From Pseudacidovorax sp. RU35E (lineage in GTDB: Bacteria > Pseudomonadota > Gammaproteobacteria > Burkholderiales > Burkholderiaceae_C): a stretch of DNA of 64,000 bases. The position numbers and the translations under genes are program-made. Position 1 is the first letter of the stretch; every line of letters starts with the position of its first letter. The notes under the pieces were generated by a model. The model was not told the origin of the DNA and searched no databases. It worked only from the letters and a program-made list of their open reading frames with translations. Below are positions 8,846 through 17,379 of the stretch, one piece after another. The stretch spans positions 372,001 to 436,000 of the forward strand of contig NZ_FTMY01000004.1 of assembly GCF_900156165.1 (NCBI RefSeq), written 5' to 3'.

Positions 8846-10789
8846 ATGAAGTTCCATCCGGATTGCTGCTTCGCGCTGTCGGCCGTCATGTTGGCCGTGA
8901 CCCCCTTCATGAGCGGCTGCGGAGGCGGCGGCGACAGCGGCGTCGGCTTCGTCGCTGCGGCCCAGGCGGCCGCACCCGCGGCGTCCCCGGCGCCCTCGCC
9001 CGCCGCCGCGCCTGCGCCCGCCACCGAGCCCGCGGGGCCGGGCGTCTACGACGCCGCGCTGGCCTTCGATCCGGCCAGATACACCACCCTCACCGTCACC
9101 CTCGATGGCGTGCCCACGCCGGTGCGGTGGTACCGCGAGGTCTGCTACATCGGCAAACCCATGAAGCTGGCGCCCACGCAGTCGGCCGGCGCGGTGGACA
9201 ACCAGGCCTGCGGCTACCAGAACATGAATGTCTTCGTGCGCGAGGTGGACGCGAGCCGCCAGGACAACGCGATCCTGCTGAACGTCAACAACTCGGGCTG
9301 GCTGGCCAGCTACCAGGGCGGCCTGGGCAACTGGGACGGCAAGACCGCCATCACCAATGCCAACTACCGCGGCGCCGACATCGTCGACGGCGGCAGCTAC
9401 AGCAGCACCAGCGACACCGACAAGCGCGGCGCGGCGCTGGCGCGTGGCTTCGTGTACATCAACATGGCCTCGCGCAGCCGAGGCGCGACGGCGCCCGTGG
9501 GCGTCTACAGCGACGGCATCTACCAGGGCAAGTCGCCGGCCGCCATCGTCGATGCCAAGGCGGCCGTGCGCTACCTGCGCCTGAACGATGCACGCATGCC
9601 CGGCAACGCCGAACGCATCGTGGTCAACGGCACCAGCGGCGGCGGCGCGCAGACCGCGCAGCTGGCGGCCACCGGCGACAGCGCCGACTACCTGCCCTAT
9701 CTGCAGGCGGCCGGCGCCGCCGGGGTGGATGCCAAGGGCCGCAGCAGCATCAGCGACGCCGTCTACGCGGCCGTGGCCTATTGCCCGATCCAGGACCTGG
9801 GCAGCGCCGACCTGGCCTACGAATGGATGTTCAACGTGCTGGGCACGCGCGCGGCGGTGTCGGCGGACCAGAAGGCCGGCCTGATCGTCGATGCCAGCGG
9901 CAACGAGCTGGTGCGTGCTTCCAACCCGGATCCGGCAGCCAGCGCTGCCCTGGCCGCCAGGTTCGTCAGCTACCAGGCGGCGCTCGGCCTGAAGAACGAA
10001 GACGGCTCGGCACTCACCGCCGACAACATGCTCGCCAACCTGCAGGCCGAGATCCGCAAGGCGGCCAGCGCCTATGTGAAGTCGGGCAAGTCCATCGTCG
10101 CCTTCAATGCCTTCGGCAGCGCAGCGGCCAATGGCGTGGCGGGTGGCAGCGGCACGCTTTATTACAAGAACGACTTCATCGACGTGGACGCCACCGGCAC
10201 GGTGACCTACTTCAACATGGCCAACTACCTGAAGTTCGTGGCCAAGCAGGCTCGGCTGAAGGCCCTGCCCGCCTTCGACCAGCTGGGCCAGACGGGCGCG
10301 CTGGCCAGCACGGCGACGGCCGACACCACCAAGGCCGGCAGCGTGGTCTATGCCAACTACAGCGGCGGCGAGTCCAACCTGTTCGGCACCGCGTCGCAGG
10401 TGTATTCGAACTTCACCGAATACGGCTGGAACAACAACAACGGCGGCGATGCCGTCAATGCCGCCGTGGCGGACGTGGGCCTGGCCAACACGGGCTACAC
10501 CTGGGCGGCCAATCCGCAGAAGGGCTTCCTGCTGAACCAGTACCGGCTGGTCAATGCGCTGCCCTATGTGGGCAACACCGCCGCGATCGCGCCGAACTGG
10601 CGCATCCGCGTCGGTGCGCGCGACCGTGACACTTCCTTCACGGTCGCCTATAACCTCAGCCGTGCCCTGAAGGCCGACGGCCGCGTCCGCAACGTGGACT
10701 ACGCGCTGCACTGGGACCAGGGGCATGCCGGCAACTACGACGTGCAGGACGCCTTCGGCTGGATCGACCGGCGCCTGGCCGGTCAATGA
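8846..10789 (+). CDS. Lipoprotein tannase / subtype B tannin acyl hydrolase
   Basis: 647 residues. Start chosen at 8846 behind AGGAGA. A lipobox FMSGC near residue 28 marks a lipoprotein, followed by an Ala/Pro linker. The alpha/beta-hydrolase body has the nucleophile motif GTSGGG (Ser ~264, followed by the ATGDSADYLPYL stretch typical of Lactobacillus-type tannases), an acid motif in RVGARDRDTSF (~588-598) and the catalytic His in HAGNYD (His ~627). These motifs in this order match the TanB family, which hydrolyses galloyl esters to gallate. Next to a gallate dioxygenase and two Bug receptors, it probably feeds extracytoplasmic galloyl esters into gallate catabolism. A broader feruloyl-esterase-like specificity cannot be excluded. 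Confidence 0.85.
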   Translation: MKFHPDCCFALSAVMLAVTPFMSGCGGGGDSGVGFVAAAQAAAPAASPAPSPAAAPAPATEPAGPGVYDAALAFDPARYTTLTVTLDGVPTPVRWYREVCYIGKPMKLAPTQSAGAVDNQACGYQNMNVFVREVDASRQDNAILLNVNNSGWLASYQGGLGNWDGKTAITNANYRGADIVDGGSYSSTSDTDKRGAALARGFVYINMASRSRGATAPVGVYSDGIYQGKSPAAIVDAKAAVRYLRLNDARMPGNAERIVVNGTSGGGAQTAQLAATGDSADYLPYLQAAGAAGVDAKGRSSISDAVYAAVAYCPIQDLGSADLAYEWMFNVLGTRAAVSADQKAGLIVDASGNELVRASNPDPAASAALAARFVSYQAALGLKNEDGSALTADNMLANLQAEIRKAASAYVKSGKSIVAFNAFGSAAANGVAGGSGTLYYKNDFIDVDATGTVTYFNMANYLKFVAKQARLKALPAFDQLGQTGALASTATADTTKAGSVVYANYSGGESNLFGTASQVYSNFTEYGWNNNNGGDAVNAAVADVGLANTGYTWAANPQKGFLLNQYRLVNALPYVGNTAAIAPNWRIRVGARDRDTSFTVAYNLSRALKADGRVRNVDYALHWDQGHAGNYDVQDAFGWIDRRLAGQ

Positions 10790-10832
10790 CGCCCGTCGTG
10801 CCCACTCCTCACCCGACAAGGATCCGCTCCGC

Positions 10833-11828
10833 ATGATCGACCGCCGTCAACTGCTCGCCTGGGCCGCCGCGTGGCCCGCCGCCTTCGCGGCCGCACCCTC
10901 CAGCGCCTGGAGCCAGGACGACTTTCCCAGCCGGGCACTGCGGATCATCGTGCCCTTCACGCCGGGTGGTTCGAGCGACATCCTGGCGCGCGCCGTGGGG
11001 CAGGAGCTGACCCAGGCCTGGGGCCGCCCGGTGGTGGTCGAGAACGTGCCCGGTGCCGGCGGCACGCTGGCCACCGAGCGGGCGGCGCGGGCGGCGCCTG
11101 ACGGCTACACGCTGTTCATGGGGCACACCGGCACGCTCGCCATCAATCCGTGGCTCTATCCCCACCAGCGCATCGACACCGGCAAGGCCTTCGCGCCGGT
11201 GGCCTGGGTGGCGCGTGTGCCGAACGTGCTGGTCGTGCATCCCTCGGTGCCCGCGGACTCGCTGGCCGCGTTGGTCGACTACGCCAAGGCCCATCCCACG
11301 GCGCTGGCCTATGGCTCGGGCGGCAACGGGAGCGCGGCGCACCTGACGATGGAATACCTCAAGCTGCGAACGGGCCTGAAGGCGCTTCACGTGCCCTACA
11401 AGGGCACGGCGCCGTCGGTCACCGACCTGCTCGCGGGCCAGGTGCAGATGCTGTTCACCGGTTCGCCGGCGCTGATGCCGCACATCAAGGCCGGCTCGTT
11501 GCGGGCCATCGCGGTGTCGAGCCCTCAGCGGCTGGCCCAGCTGCCGCAGGTGCCCACGGTCGCGGAGACGGGCGTGCCGGGTGCCGCCGGCTTCGAGGCC
11601 GACCAGTGGTATGGCCTCGTCGCGCCCGCCGGCACCCCGGCCGCCGTCGTCGACAGGATCAACCGGCAGGTCAATGCCGCCCTGGCCACCGAGGCCGTGC
11701 GCGCACGGCTGGTGTCGGAAGGCGCCCAGCCCATGCCGAGCAGCCCCGCCCGGTTCGGCGCGCTGATCCAGGCCGAGGCGAGCCGTTGGGGCGAGACCGT
11801 CAAGGCCGCCCGCGTCACTGTCGACTGA
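10833..11828 (+). CDS. Bug/TctC-type periplasmic receptor (copy 2)
   Basis: 331 residues. The leader begins MIDRRQLLAWAAAWPAAF, a twin-arginine-like or Sec signal. The mature part opens DDFPSRALRIIVPFTPGGSSDILARAVG, which holds the GGxxD loop of the Bug family. Other family marks are ENVPGAGGTLATERAARAAPDGYTL, spoken of as the ligand-clamping region, and HVPYKGTAPSVTDLLAGQV. It follows the tannase gene by 43 bases and is followed by a metallo-beta-lactamase-fold lipoprotein, all on one strand. It is a second candidate receptor for a tannin-derived acid. Confidence 0.9.
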   Translation: MIDRRQLLAWAAAWPAAFAAAPSSAWSQDDFPSRALRIIVPFTPGGSSDILARAVGQELTQAWGRPVVVENVPGAGGTLATERAARAAPDGYTLFMGHTGTLAINPWLYPHQRIDTGKAFAPVAWVARVPNVLVVHPSVPADSLAALVDYAKAHPTALAYGSGGNGSAAHLTMEYLKLRTGLKALHVPYKGTAPSVTDLLAGQVQMLFTGSPALMPHIKAGSLRAIAVSSPQRLAQLPQVPTVAETGVPGAAGFEADQWYGLVAPAGTPAAVVDRINRQVNAALATEAVRARLVSEGAQPMPSSPARFGALIQAEASRWGETVKAARVTVD

Positions 11829-11862
11829 GCGTCGGCATCCCCACGTCGAATTGGAGCCTGCC

Positions 11863-12723
11863 ATGACCCTTCGCACCCTGCCCGCCCTGTTCCTGGCCGC
11901 AGCGCTGGCCGCCGGCTGCGCCCAGCCGCCCCACCCGCCCGCCGTCGCCGGCGGCACCACCCATTCGGCGGCCACCAGCGGCCGGACCGAAGTGCAATGG
12001 CTCGGCCAGTCCGCCTTCCGCATCACCACACCGGGCGGCCGCGTGATCGTCACCGACCCCTGGCTGAAGCAGAACCCGCTCACGCCCGAGAAGTACAAGG
12101 ACCTCGCCGCGCTCGGCAAGGTCGACGTGCTGCTGGTGACCCATGGCCATGCCGATCATTTCGCCGATGCACCGGCGCTGGCGCAGCTCAACGACATTCC
12201 CATGTACGCACCGGGCGACATGAACCAGACCGTGTCGCTGCTCGGCATCCTGCCGCCGCGGCTGGCGCCGCGTTTCAACAAGAGCGGCACCATCGAGCCG
12301 GTGCCGGGCGTCAAGGTGACGGCCGTGCATGCGGAGCACTCGAGCATCCTGGTCTGGAAGAACGCGGCCACGGGCAAGGACGAGCCCCATGCCGCCGGTG
12401 AGCCGGTGGGCTATGTGATCGAGCTGGAGAACGGCTTCCGCATCTACCACATGGGTGACACGGGGCTGTTCGGCGACATGCGCTTCATCGCCGAGTACTA
12501 CCGTCCCGACCTGGTGCTGGTGCCCATCGGTGGTCATTTCACGATGGACGCCAAGGACGCGGGCTTCGCGGTCCGCGAGTGGATGAAGCCGCGCTTCGCC
12601 ATCCCCATGCACTACGGCGCCAACCCCCTCGGCAAGGGCAGGCCCGAGGACTTCGTGCAGGCCGCGGGCAGCGGCCCCACCCGCGTGATGACGCTCAAGC
12701 CGGGCGAGACGGCGACCTTCTGA
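11863..12723 (+). CDS. Metallo-beta-lactamase-fold hydrolase, lipoprotein
   Basis: 286 residues. Start at 11863 behind TTGGAGC; an upstream TTG is four codons earlier. The signal peptide ends in a lipobox (LAAGC), so it is membrane-anchored outside the cytoplasm. The body opens VQWLGQSAFRITTPGGRVIVTDPWL and carries the metal motif H94-G-H96-A-D98-H99, plus HMGDTG and MHYG, as in the UPF0173/UlaG-like branch of metal-dependent hydrolases. Substrate unknown; possibly a lactone or ester formed in the tannase pathway, since it is the last gene of that operon. Confidence 0.85.
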   Translation: MTLRTLPALFLAAALAAGCAQPPHPPAVAGGTTHSAATSGRTEVQWLGQSAFRITTPGGRVIVTDPWLKQNPLTPEKYKDLAALGKVDVLLVTHGHADHFADAPALAQLNDIPMYAPGDMNQTVSLLGILPPRLAPRFNKSGTIEPVPGVKVTAVHAEHSSILVWKNAATGKDEPHAAGEPVGYVIELENGFRIYHMGDTGLFGDMRFIAEYYRPDLVLVPIGGHFTMDAKDAGFAVREWMKPRFAIPMHYGANPLGKGRPEDFVQAAGSGPTRVMTLKPGETATF

Positions 12724-12751
12724 GCCGAGGCGGGCGCCACAATCGCGGCCC

Positions 12752-13675
12752 ATGGCCCTGCAGAGCACCCGCATCCTCGATGCCCGATGGCATCTCTTCC
12801 TCCAGGTCGCGCAGGCGGGCAGCGTCTCCGGCGCGGCCGTCGCGCTCGACATGCCGGCGTCGGTGGTCAGCCGCACCATCGCGCTGCTGGAGTCCGACGC
12901 GGGGGCGCGGCTCTTCCGGCGCACGGGTCGCGGCGTCGTGCTCACCGAGTTCGGCGCGCAGGTGCTGCCGCGCATCCAGGCGCTCATGCGCGAGGCCGAG
13001 CAACTGGCGGACGACATGCGCACCCGCAGCGGGCTGCCCATGGGCGATGTCCGTGTCGGCATGCTGCCTTCCACCGTGGGCGTGCTCGCCGGGCCGCTCT
13101 TCACCGAGGCCAGGCGCCGCTGGCCGGAGGTGCGCCTGCACCTGACCGAGGGCGCCAGCGGCCAGCTGGAGGAATGGCTGGGCCAGGGCCGCCTCGACAT
13201 GGCCACGCTGCTGCGCGAGACCGACACGCCGGACGATGCCACCGAGCCGGTGCTGGCGCGGCTGCACCTGAACCTCGTGATGCCGCGCCAGCATCCGCTG
13301 GCGGGGCGCAAGACCGTCTCCTTCGATGAACTGGCCGGTCTGCCGCTGGTGCTGCCGAGCGACCCGCATCCGCTGCGGGCCCGGCTGGTGAAGCTGGCGC
13401 GCGACCGTGGCGTCGCGCTGACCTGCGCGCTCGAGGCCGATTCCATCCGGCTCCAGCACCAGATGGTGGCCAGTGGCGGCGGCGTGGCCATCACCGCCGG
13501 CACGCTCGACGCGCCGCTCGCGCGCCAGCTGGCCGTGGTGCGCATCGCGCGCCCCACGCTCACCCGCGCGGTCGTGCTGGCCGAGACGGCCCAGCGGCCC
13601 AGCACGCTGGCCACACGCTCGGTGGCGGCGCTGCTGCGCACGCTGGCGCCGGGCGTGCTGCGACTGCACGGCTGA
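12752..13675 (+). CDS. LysR-type transcriptional regulator
   Basis: 307 residues. Winged helix-turn-helix at the N-terminus (AGSVSGAAVALDMPASVVSRTIALLESDAG) and a LysR effector domain (from ~95, MGDVRVGMLP). It begins 28 bases after the metallohydrolase gene and ends about 100 bases before the ornithine-cyclodeaminase-like gene, all on the same strand. It may regulate the downstream amino-acid or sugar-acid genes (13777-18342); the position fits but no operator was identified. Confidence 0.85.
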   Translation: MALQSTRILDARWHLFLQVAQAGSVSGAAVALDMPASVVSRTIALLESDAGARLFRRTGRGVVLTEFGAQVLPRIQALMREAEQLADDMRTRSGLPMGDVRVGMLPSTVGVLAGPLFTEARRRWPEVRLHLTEGASGQLEEWLGQGRLDMATLLRETDTPDDATEPVLARLHLNLVMPRQHPLAGRKTVSFDELAGLPLVLPSDPHPLRARLVKLARDRGVALTCALEADSIRLQHQMVASGGGVAITAGTLDAPLARQLAVVRIARPTLTRAVVLAETAQRPSTLATRSVAALLRTLAPGVLRLHG

Positions 13676-13776
13676 GTCCATCCGCTTTGCATTTGCGCGA
13701 ATGCTGCTTTCGCGCCGATGCGCTCGCCTGGGCGGCCAGCGCTCCCTAGCATCGGGTCTCTTTCCAAGGAGACACC

Positions 13777-14793
13777 ATGGGCTCGTCCTACTCAGAAGCG
13801 GCTTTCGCGCCGCCGCCGACCCTGTTCCTCAGCGACGAGGACGTGGCCGCGCTGGCCGATTGGCCGGCGGCCATCGCAGCCCTGCGCCAGGCCTATGCGC
13901 AGCCGACCGCGCCGGCCGCCGTACCGCCGCGCTCCATGGCCCGCGGCGACGGCCTGTGGCTGCGCGGGCTGAGCGCGGTCTCTCCCACCGGCGCCCACAT
14001 GGGCTGCAAGCTGATCGCGGCCTCGATGACCGCGCGACGCGCCAGCTACCTGGTGTCGCTGTTCGACCAGCGCAGCACCGCGCTGGCGGCGCTCATCGAC
14101 GGCAACCGCATCACCGGCATCCGCACCGCCGCGACGGCCGCCCTGGCGGTGGACGCCGCGGCGCCCCGGCGTCCGCTCGCGGTGGCCGTGATCGGCGCCG
14201 GCTTCGAGGCACGCGGCCTGCTGTCTGCACTGGCGGCCGTCCGGGCGCTGTCGCGGGTGCGGGTCTACAGCCCCACGCCGCAGCGCCGCGAGGCCTTCGC
14301 GGCGGACTTCCACCGGCAGCTGTGCGACGACGTCCGGGCCAGTTCCAGTGCCGAGGCGGCCGTGGCCGACGCCGACGTGGTGCTGTGCGCCGCCCGCAGC
14401 CGCGACGAGACGCCCGTGCTGCAAGGCCGCTGGCTGGCCGCTGGCGCCACGGTGGTCTCCATCGGCTCCACGCTGCCGGAGCAGCGCGAGGTCGACGTCG
14501 ACACCCTCGCCCGCAGCGCCCTCATCGTGGCCGACATGCCCGACGAGGTGACGCACGACACCGGCGACATGCTGGCCGCCTGCGCCGCGGGCGTCGCCTT
14601 CGAGGACTGGTTGCATCCGCTCACCGACCTCGTCGCCGGCCGGCTGGTGCGCGGGCCGGCGGACATCGTGCTCTACAAGTCCGTCGGCTCGGCGCTGCAG
14701 GACGTGGTGGTGGCCGAGATGCTGTTCGAACGCGCCCGGGCCAGCGGCCGGGGCGATGCGTTGGTGCGGTCCATCGTGCCGGTGGCCAAGTGA
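13777..14793 (+). CDS. Ornithine cyclodeaminase / mu-crystallin family protein
   Basis: 338 residues. A Rossmann NAD-binding region is visible at ~128-160 (LAVAVIGAGFEARGLLSALAAV), within the overall pattern of the ornithine cyclodeaminase/mu-crystallin family (MGCKLIAASM, then RTAATAALAV, then GSTLPEQREVD). Members deaminate ornithine to proline or act as NAD(P)-dependent imine reductases or amino-acid dehydrogenases. An AAGGAGA site precedes the ATG. It is the first gene of a set with a DHDPS-like aldolase, an aldehyde dehydrogenase and a Bug receptor, so the likely role is turnover of an amino or keto acid; the exact substrate cannot be read from sequence. Confidence 0.8.
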   Translation: MGSSYSEAAFAPPPTLFLSDEDVAALADWPAAIAALRQAYAQPTAPAAVPPRSMARGDGLWLRGLSAVSPTGAHMGCKLIAASMTARRASYLVSLFDQRSTALAALIDGNRITGIRTAATAALAVDAAAPRRPLAVAVIGAGFEARGLLSALAAVRALSRVRVYSPTPQRREAFAADFHRQLCDDVRASSSAEAAVADADVVLCAARSRDETPVLQGRWLAAGATVVSIGSTLPEQREVDVDTLARSALIVADMPDEVTHDTGDMLAACAAGVAFEDWLHPLTDLVAGRLVRGPADIVLYKSVGSALQDVVVAEMLFERARASGRGDALVRSIVPVAK

Positions 14794-14825
14794 GCCCTTC
14801 CCCTTCATTCCCCCGGAGCACCCCC

Positions 14826-15845
14826 ATGCCTTCCTATGCCCGCAAAGACGCCCGCGCCTGGGCGCGCGACCATCTCACCGGCTGCTCGGCCGTCACCATT
14901 CCCAGCTACTCGGCCGACCTTAGGCGGCTGAACGAGCGCGGCATCCGCCATGACGTGGCGCTGGCGCGCGAGCTGGGCTACCGCTACACGCTGCTGTGCA
15001 GCGAGGTGGCGATCACGCCCGAGGAGAACGCCCAGTTCACCGCCTGGGCCCGCGACACGGTGGGCCAGGAGATGGGCCTGTTCTTCCATGCCGCCTTCGG
15101 CACTCTGGCGGAGAACATCGAGGCGGTGCAGCTGGCGCAGAAGGCCGGTGCGGACATCGTGCTGCTGTCGTACCCGCCGCAGTTCTGGCCCACGACCGAG
15201 CAGGAGATCTACGACTACACCCGCGCCTTCTGCGAGGCGACGGACCTGGCGGTGATGCTCTTCCCCATTCCCCTGTGGGGCTTCGAGCGCGTGCACCCGG
15301 CGGGCATGTCGGTGGCCCTGGTGCGCCGGCTGCTCGACGACTGCCCCAACATCGTGGCGATCAAGTCCGAGCAGGGCTTTCCGCTCATCGCCGGGCTGTG
15401 CGAGATGTACCACCACTTCCGCGACGAGGTGGTCATCAGCTGCCCGATCGAGGGCGATGCGATTCCCATGATGAGCCTGATGCAGCTGCAGTTCTCGGGC
15501 ACCAGCAACACGCAGTGGATGAGCCACTACTACCCGCGCGCCTTCGAGCTGGCCCGTCGCGGCGAATGGGACGCCGCCATGGAGGCCTACTGGCGGGTGG
15601 CACCGGCCCGCAATGCCAACGGCGCCGCGGCCCAGACCTACGCGGGCGGCACCGGCGTGCTCAACCGCACGATGTGGAAGTACCAGGACTGGCTGGCCGG
15701 CTTCAATGGCGGCCCGCTGCGCGGGCCGGCCATGCGTGTGCCCGACCGCCTGATGAAGATGCTGCGCCAGGGCCTGGTGGCCTCGGGCCTGCCGGTCACG
15801 GCCGACCCGGACAGCGCCTACATGACGGGGCGCCATCCATGCTGA
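14826..15845 (+). CDS. Dihydrodipicolinate synthase-family aldolase/dehydratase
   Basis: 339 residues; class I aldolase TIM barrel of the DapA/NanA superfamily. The Schiff-base Lys is visible in NIVAIKSEQG (~residue 180), with the preceding YPPQFWPTTEQEIYDYTRAF helix region normal for the family. Start at 14826 behind CCGGAG. Members split or dehydrate keto-sugar acids and related compounds. The stop codon overlaps the aldehyde dehydrogenase start (CCATGCTGA), so the two are translationally coupled; a dehydratase/aldolase that yields an aldehyde oxidised by the next enzyme would make chemical sense. Substrate unknown. Confidence 0.8.
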   Translation: MPSYARKDARAWARDHLTGCSAVTIPSYSADLRRLNERGIRHDVALARELGYRYTLLCSEVAITPEENAQFTAWARDTVGQEMGLFFHAAFGTLAENIEAVQLAQKAGADIVLLSYPPQFWPTTEQEIYDYTRAFCEATDLAVMLFPIPLWGFERVHPAGMSVALVRRLLDDCPNIVAIKSEQGFPLIAGLCEMYHHFRDEVVISCPIEGDAIPMMSLMQLQFSGTSNTQWMSHYYPRAFELARRGEWDAAMEAYWRVAPARNANGAAAQTYAGGTGVLNRTMWKYQDWLAGFNGGPLRGPAMRVPDRLMKMLRQGLVASGLPVTADPDSAYMTGRHPC

Positions 15846-17332
15846 GCGCCTCCCCCATCGCATCGCTGCTGCAGGATGCCAGCCTCCTGCGCTGCGCCGC
15901 CTTCGTGGATGGCCGGTGGATCGAAGCGACGCCCCATGGCCGCTCGCCCGTGCACAACCCGGCCGATGGCGCCTTGGTGGCCGAGTTGCCGCGTCTGCGC
16001 GAGGCCGAGACCGAGGCCGCCATCGAGGCCGCCCAGCGCGCCTTCCTGGCCTGGCGCGCCACCACGGCGCGCGAACGGGCCGACGTGCTGCGGCGCTGGT
16101 ACGAAGGCATGGTGACGCACCGCGAGGACCTCGCGACGCTGATCACGCTCGAAGGCGGCAAGCCGCTGGCCGAGGCGCGCACCGAGGTGGACTACGCCGC
16201 CTCCTTCCTGCGCTGGTTCTCCGAAGAGGCGACCCGCGTGGCCGGCGAGGTGCTGGCGGGGCCGCGCACCACGGCGCGCATCGTCACGCTGCGTGAGCCC
16301 ATCGGCGTGTGCGCGGCCATCACGCCCTGGAACTTCCCGGCGGCCATGATCACCCGCAAGGCCGGACCGGCGCTGGCGGCTGGCTGCACCATGGTGGTCA
16401 AGCCGGCGAGCCAGACACCCCTCACGGCCCTCGCATTGGCCGAACTGGGCCGGCGTGCCGGGCTGCCCGATGGCGTCTTCAACGTGCTCACGGGGCACGA
16501 CACGCGGGCCATCGGCAGCGTGCTGTGCAGCCATCCACTGGTGCGCAAGATCACCTTCACCGGCTCCACCGAGGTGGGCCGGCTGCTGCTGGCGCAGGCC
16601 GCCGGCACCGTCAAGAAATGCTCGATGGAGCTAGGCGGCAACGCGCCCTTCCTGGTCTTCGACGACGCGGACCTGGACGCGGCCGTGGAAGGGGCCGTGG
16701 CCGCCAAGTTCCGCAACACCGGGCAGGCCTGCATCAGCGCCAACCGCCTGCTGGTGCAGTCGGGCGTGCATGACGCCTTCGTCGAGCGACTGGTCCGGCG
16801 CGTGGCGCAGCTGCGCGTGGGCCCGGGGCTGGAGGCCGGCTCGCAGCTCGGCCCGCTGATCGACGACGCGGCGGTGGCCAAGGTCGAGGCGCACATCGCC
16901 GATGCCTGCGCGCAGGGCGCACGCATCGCCCATGGCGCCGGGCGGCATGCGCTGGGCGGCCGCTTCTTCGAGCCCACGGTGCTGGTCGGCGCCACGCCGG
17001 CGATGGCCGTGGCACGCGAGGAGACGTTCGGCCCGCTCGCGCCGGTGTTCCGCTTCGAGACCGAGGCCGAGGCGCTGCAGATGGCCAACGCCACCGAGTT
17101 CGGGCTGGCGGCCTATGTCTACAGTCGCGATGCCGCACGCCTGTGGCGCGTGTCGGCCGGACTGGAGTCGGGCATGGTGGGCATCAACTGCGGCCTCATC
17201 TCCAACGAGGTGGCGCCCTTCGGTGGGGTCAAGCAGAGCGGCCTGGGCCGCGAGGGCTCGCGCCACGGCATCGATGAATTCATGGAGATCAAGTACCTCT
17301 GCTGGGACGGGCTCGTGCCCGCGGGCGGCTGA
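15839..17332 (+). CDS. NAD(P)-dependent aldehyde dehydrogenase, SSADH-like
   Basis: 497 residues, full length for the family. Nucleotide-binding region around ITPWNFPAAMITRKAGPALAAG, catalytic Glu in MELGGNAPF (~262) and catalytic Cys in GQACISANR (~296), with the C-terminal FGGVKQSGLGREGS typical of succinate-semialdehyde dehydrogenases (GabD) and alpha-ketoglutarate-semialdehyde dehydrogenases. It overlaps the DHDPS-family gene by seven bases. Likely oxidises a semialdehyde produced by that enzyme to a dicarboxylic acid entering the TCA cycle (inference). Confidence 0.88.
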   Translation: MLSASPIASLLQDASLLRCAAFVDGRWIEATPHGRSPVHNPADGALVAELPRLREAETEAAIEAAQRAFLAWRATTARERADVLRRWYEGMVTHREDLATLITLEGGKPLAEARTEVDYAASFLRWFSEEATRVAGEVLAGPRTTARIVTLREPIGVCAAITPWNFPAAMITRKAGPALAAGCTMVVKPASQTPLTALALAELGRRAGLPDGVFNVLTGHDTRAIGSVLCSHPLVRKITFTGSTEVGRLLLAQAAGTVKKCSMELGGNAPFLVFDDADLDAAVEGAVAAKFRNTGQACISANRLLVQSGVHDAFVERLVRRVAQLRVGPGLEAGSQLGPLIDDAAVAKVEAHIADACAQGARIAHGAGRHALGGRFFEPTVLVGATPAMAVAREETFGPLAPVFRFETEAEALQMANATEFGLAAYVYSRDAARLWRVSAGLESGMVGINCGLISNEVAPFGGVKQSGLGREGSRHGIDEFMEIKYLCWDGLVPAGG

Positions 17333-17379
17333 GGGCGCAGCCCGACCACGACAACGACCGACAACGACGGAGACACACC

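Noticed and set aside
8744..10834. Long minus-strand open frame opposite the tannase gene
   Set aside because: Antisense to a protein with a full set of tannase motifs; composition typical of a shadow frame.
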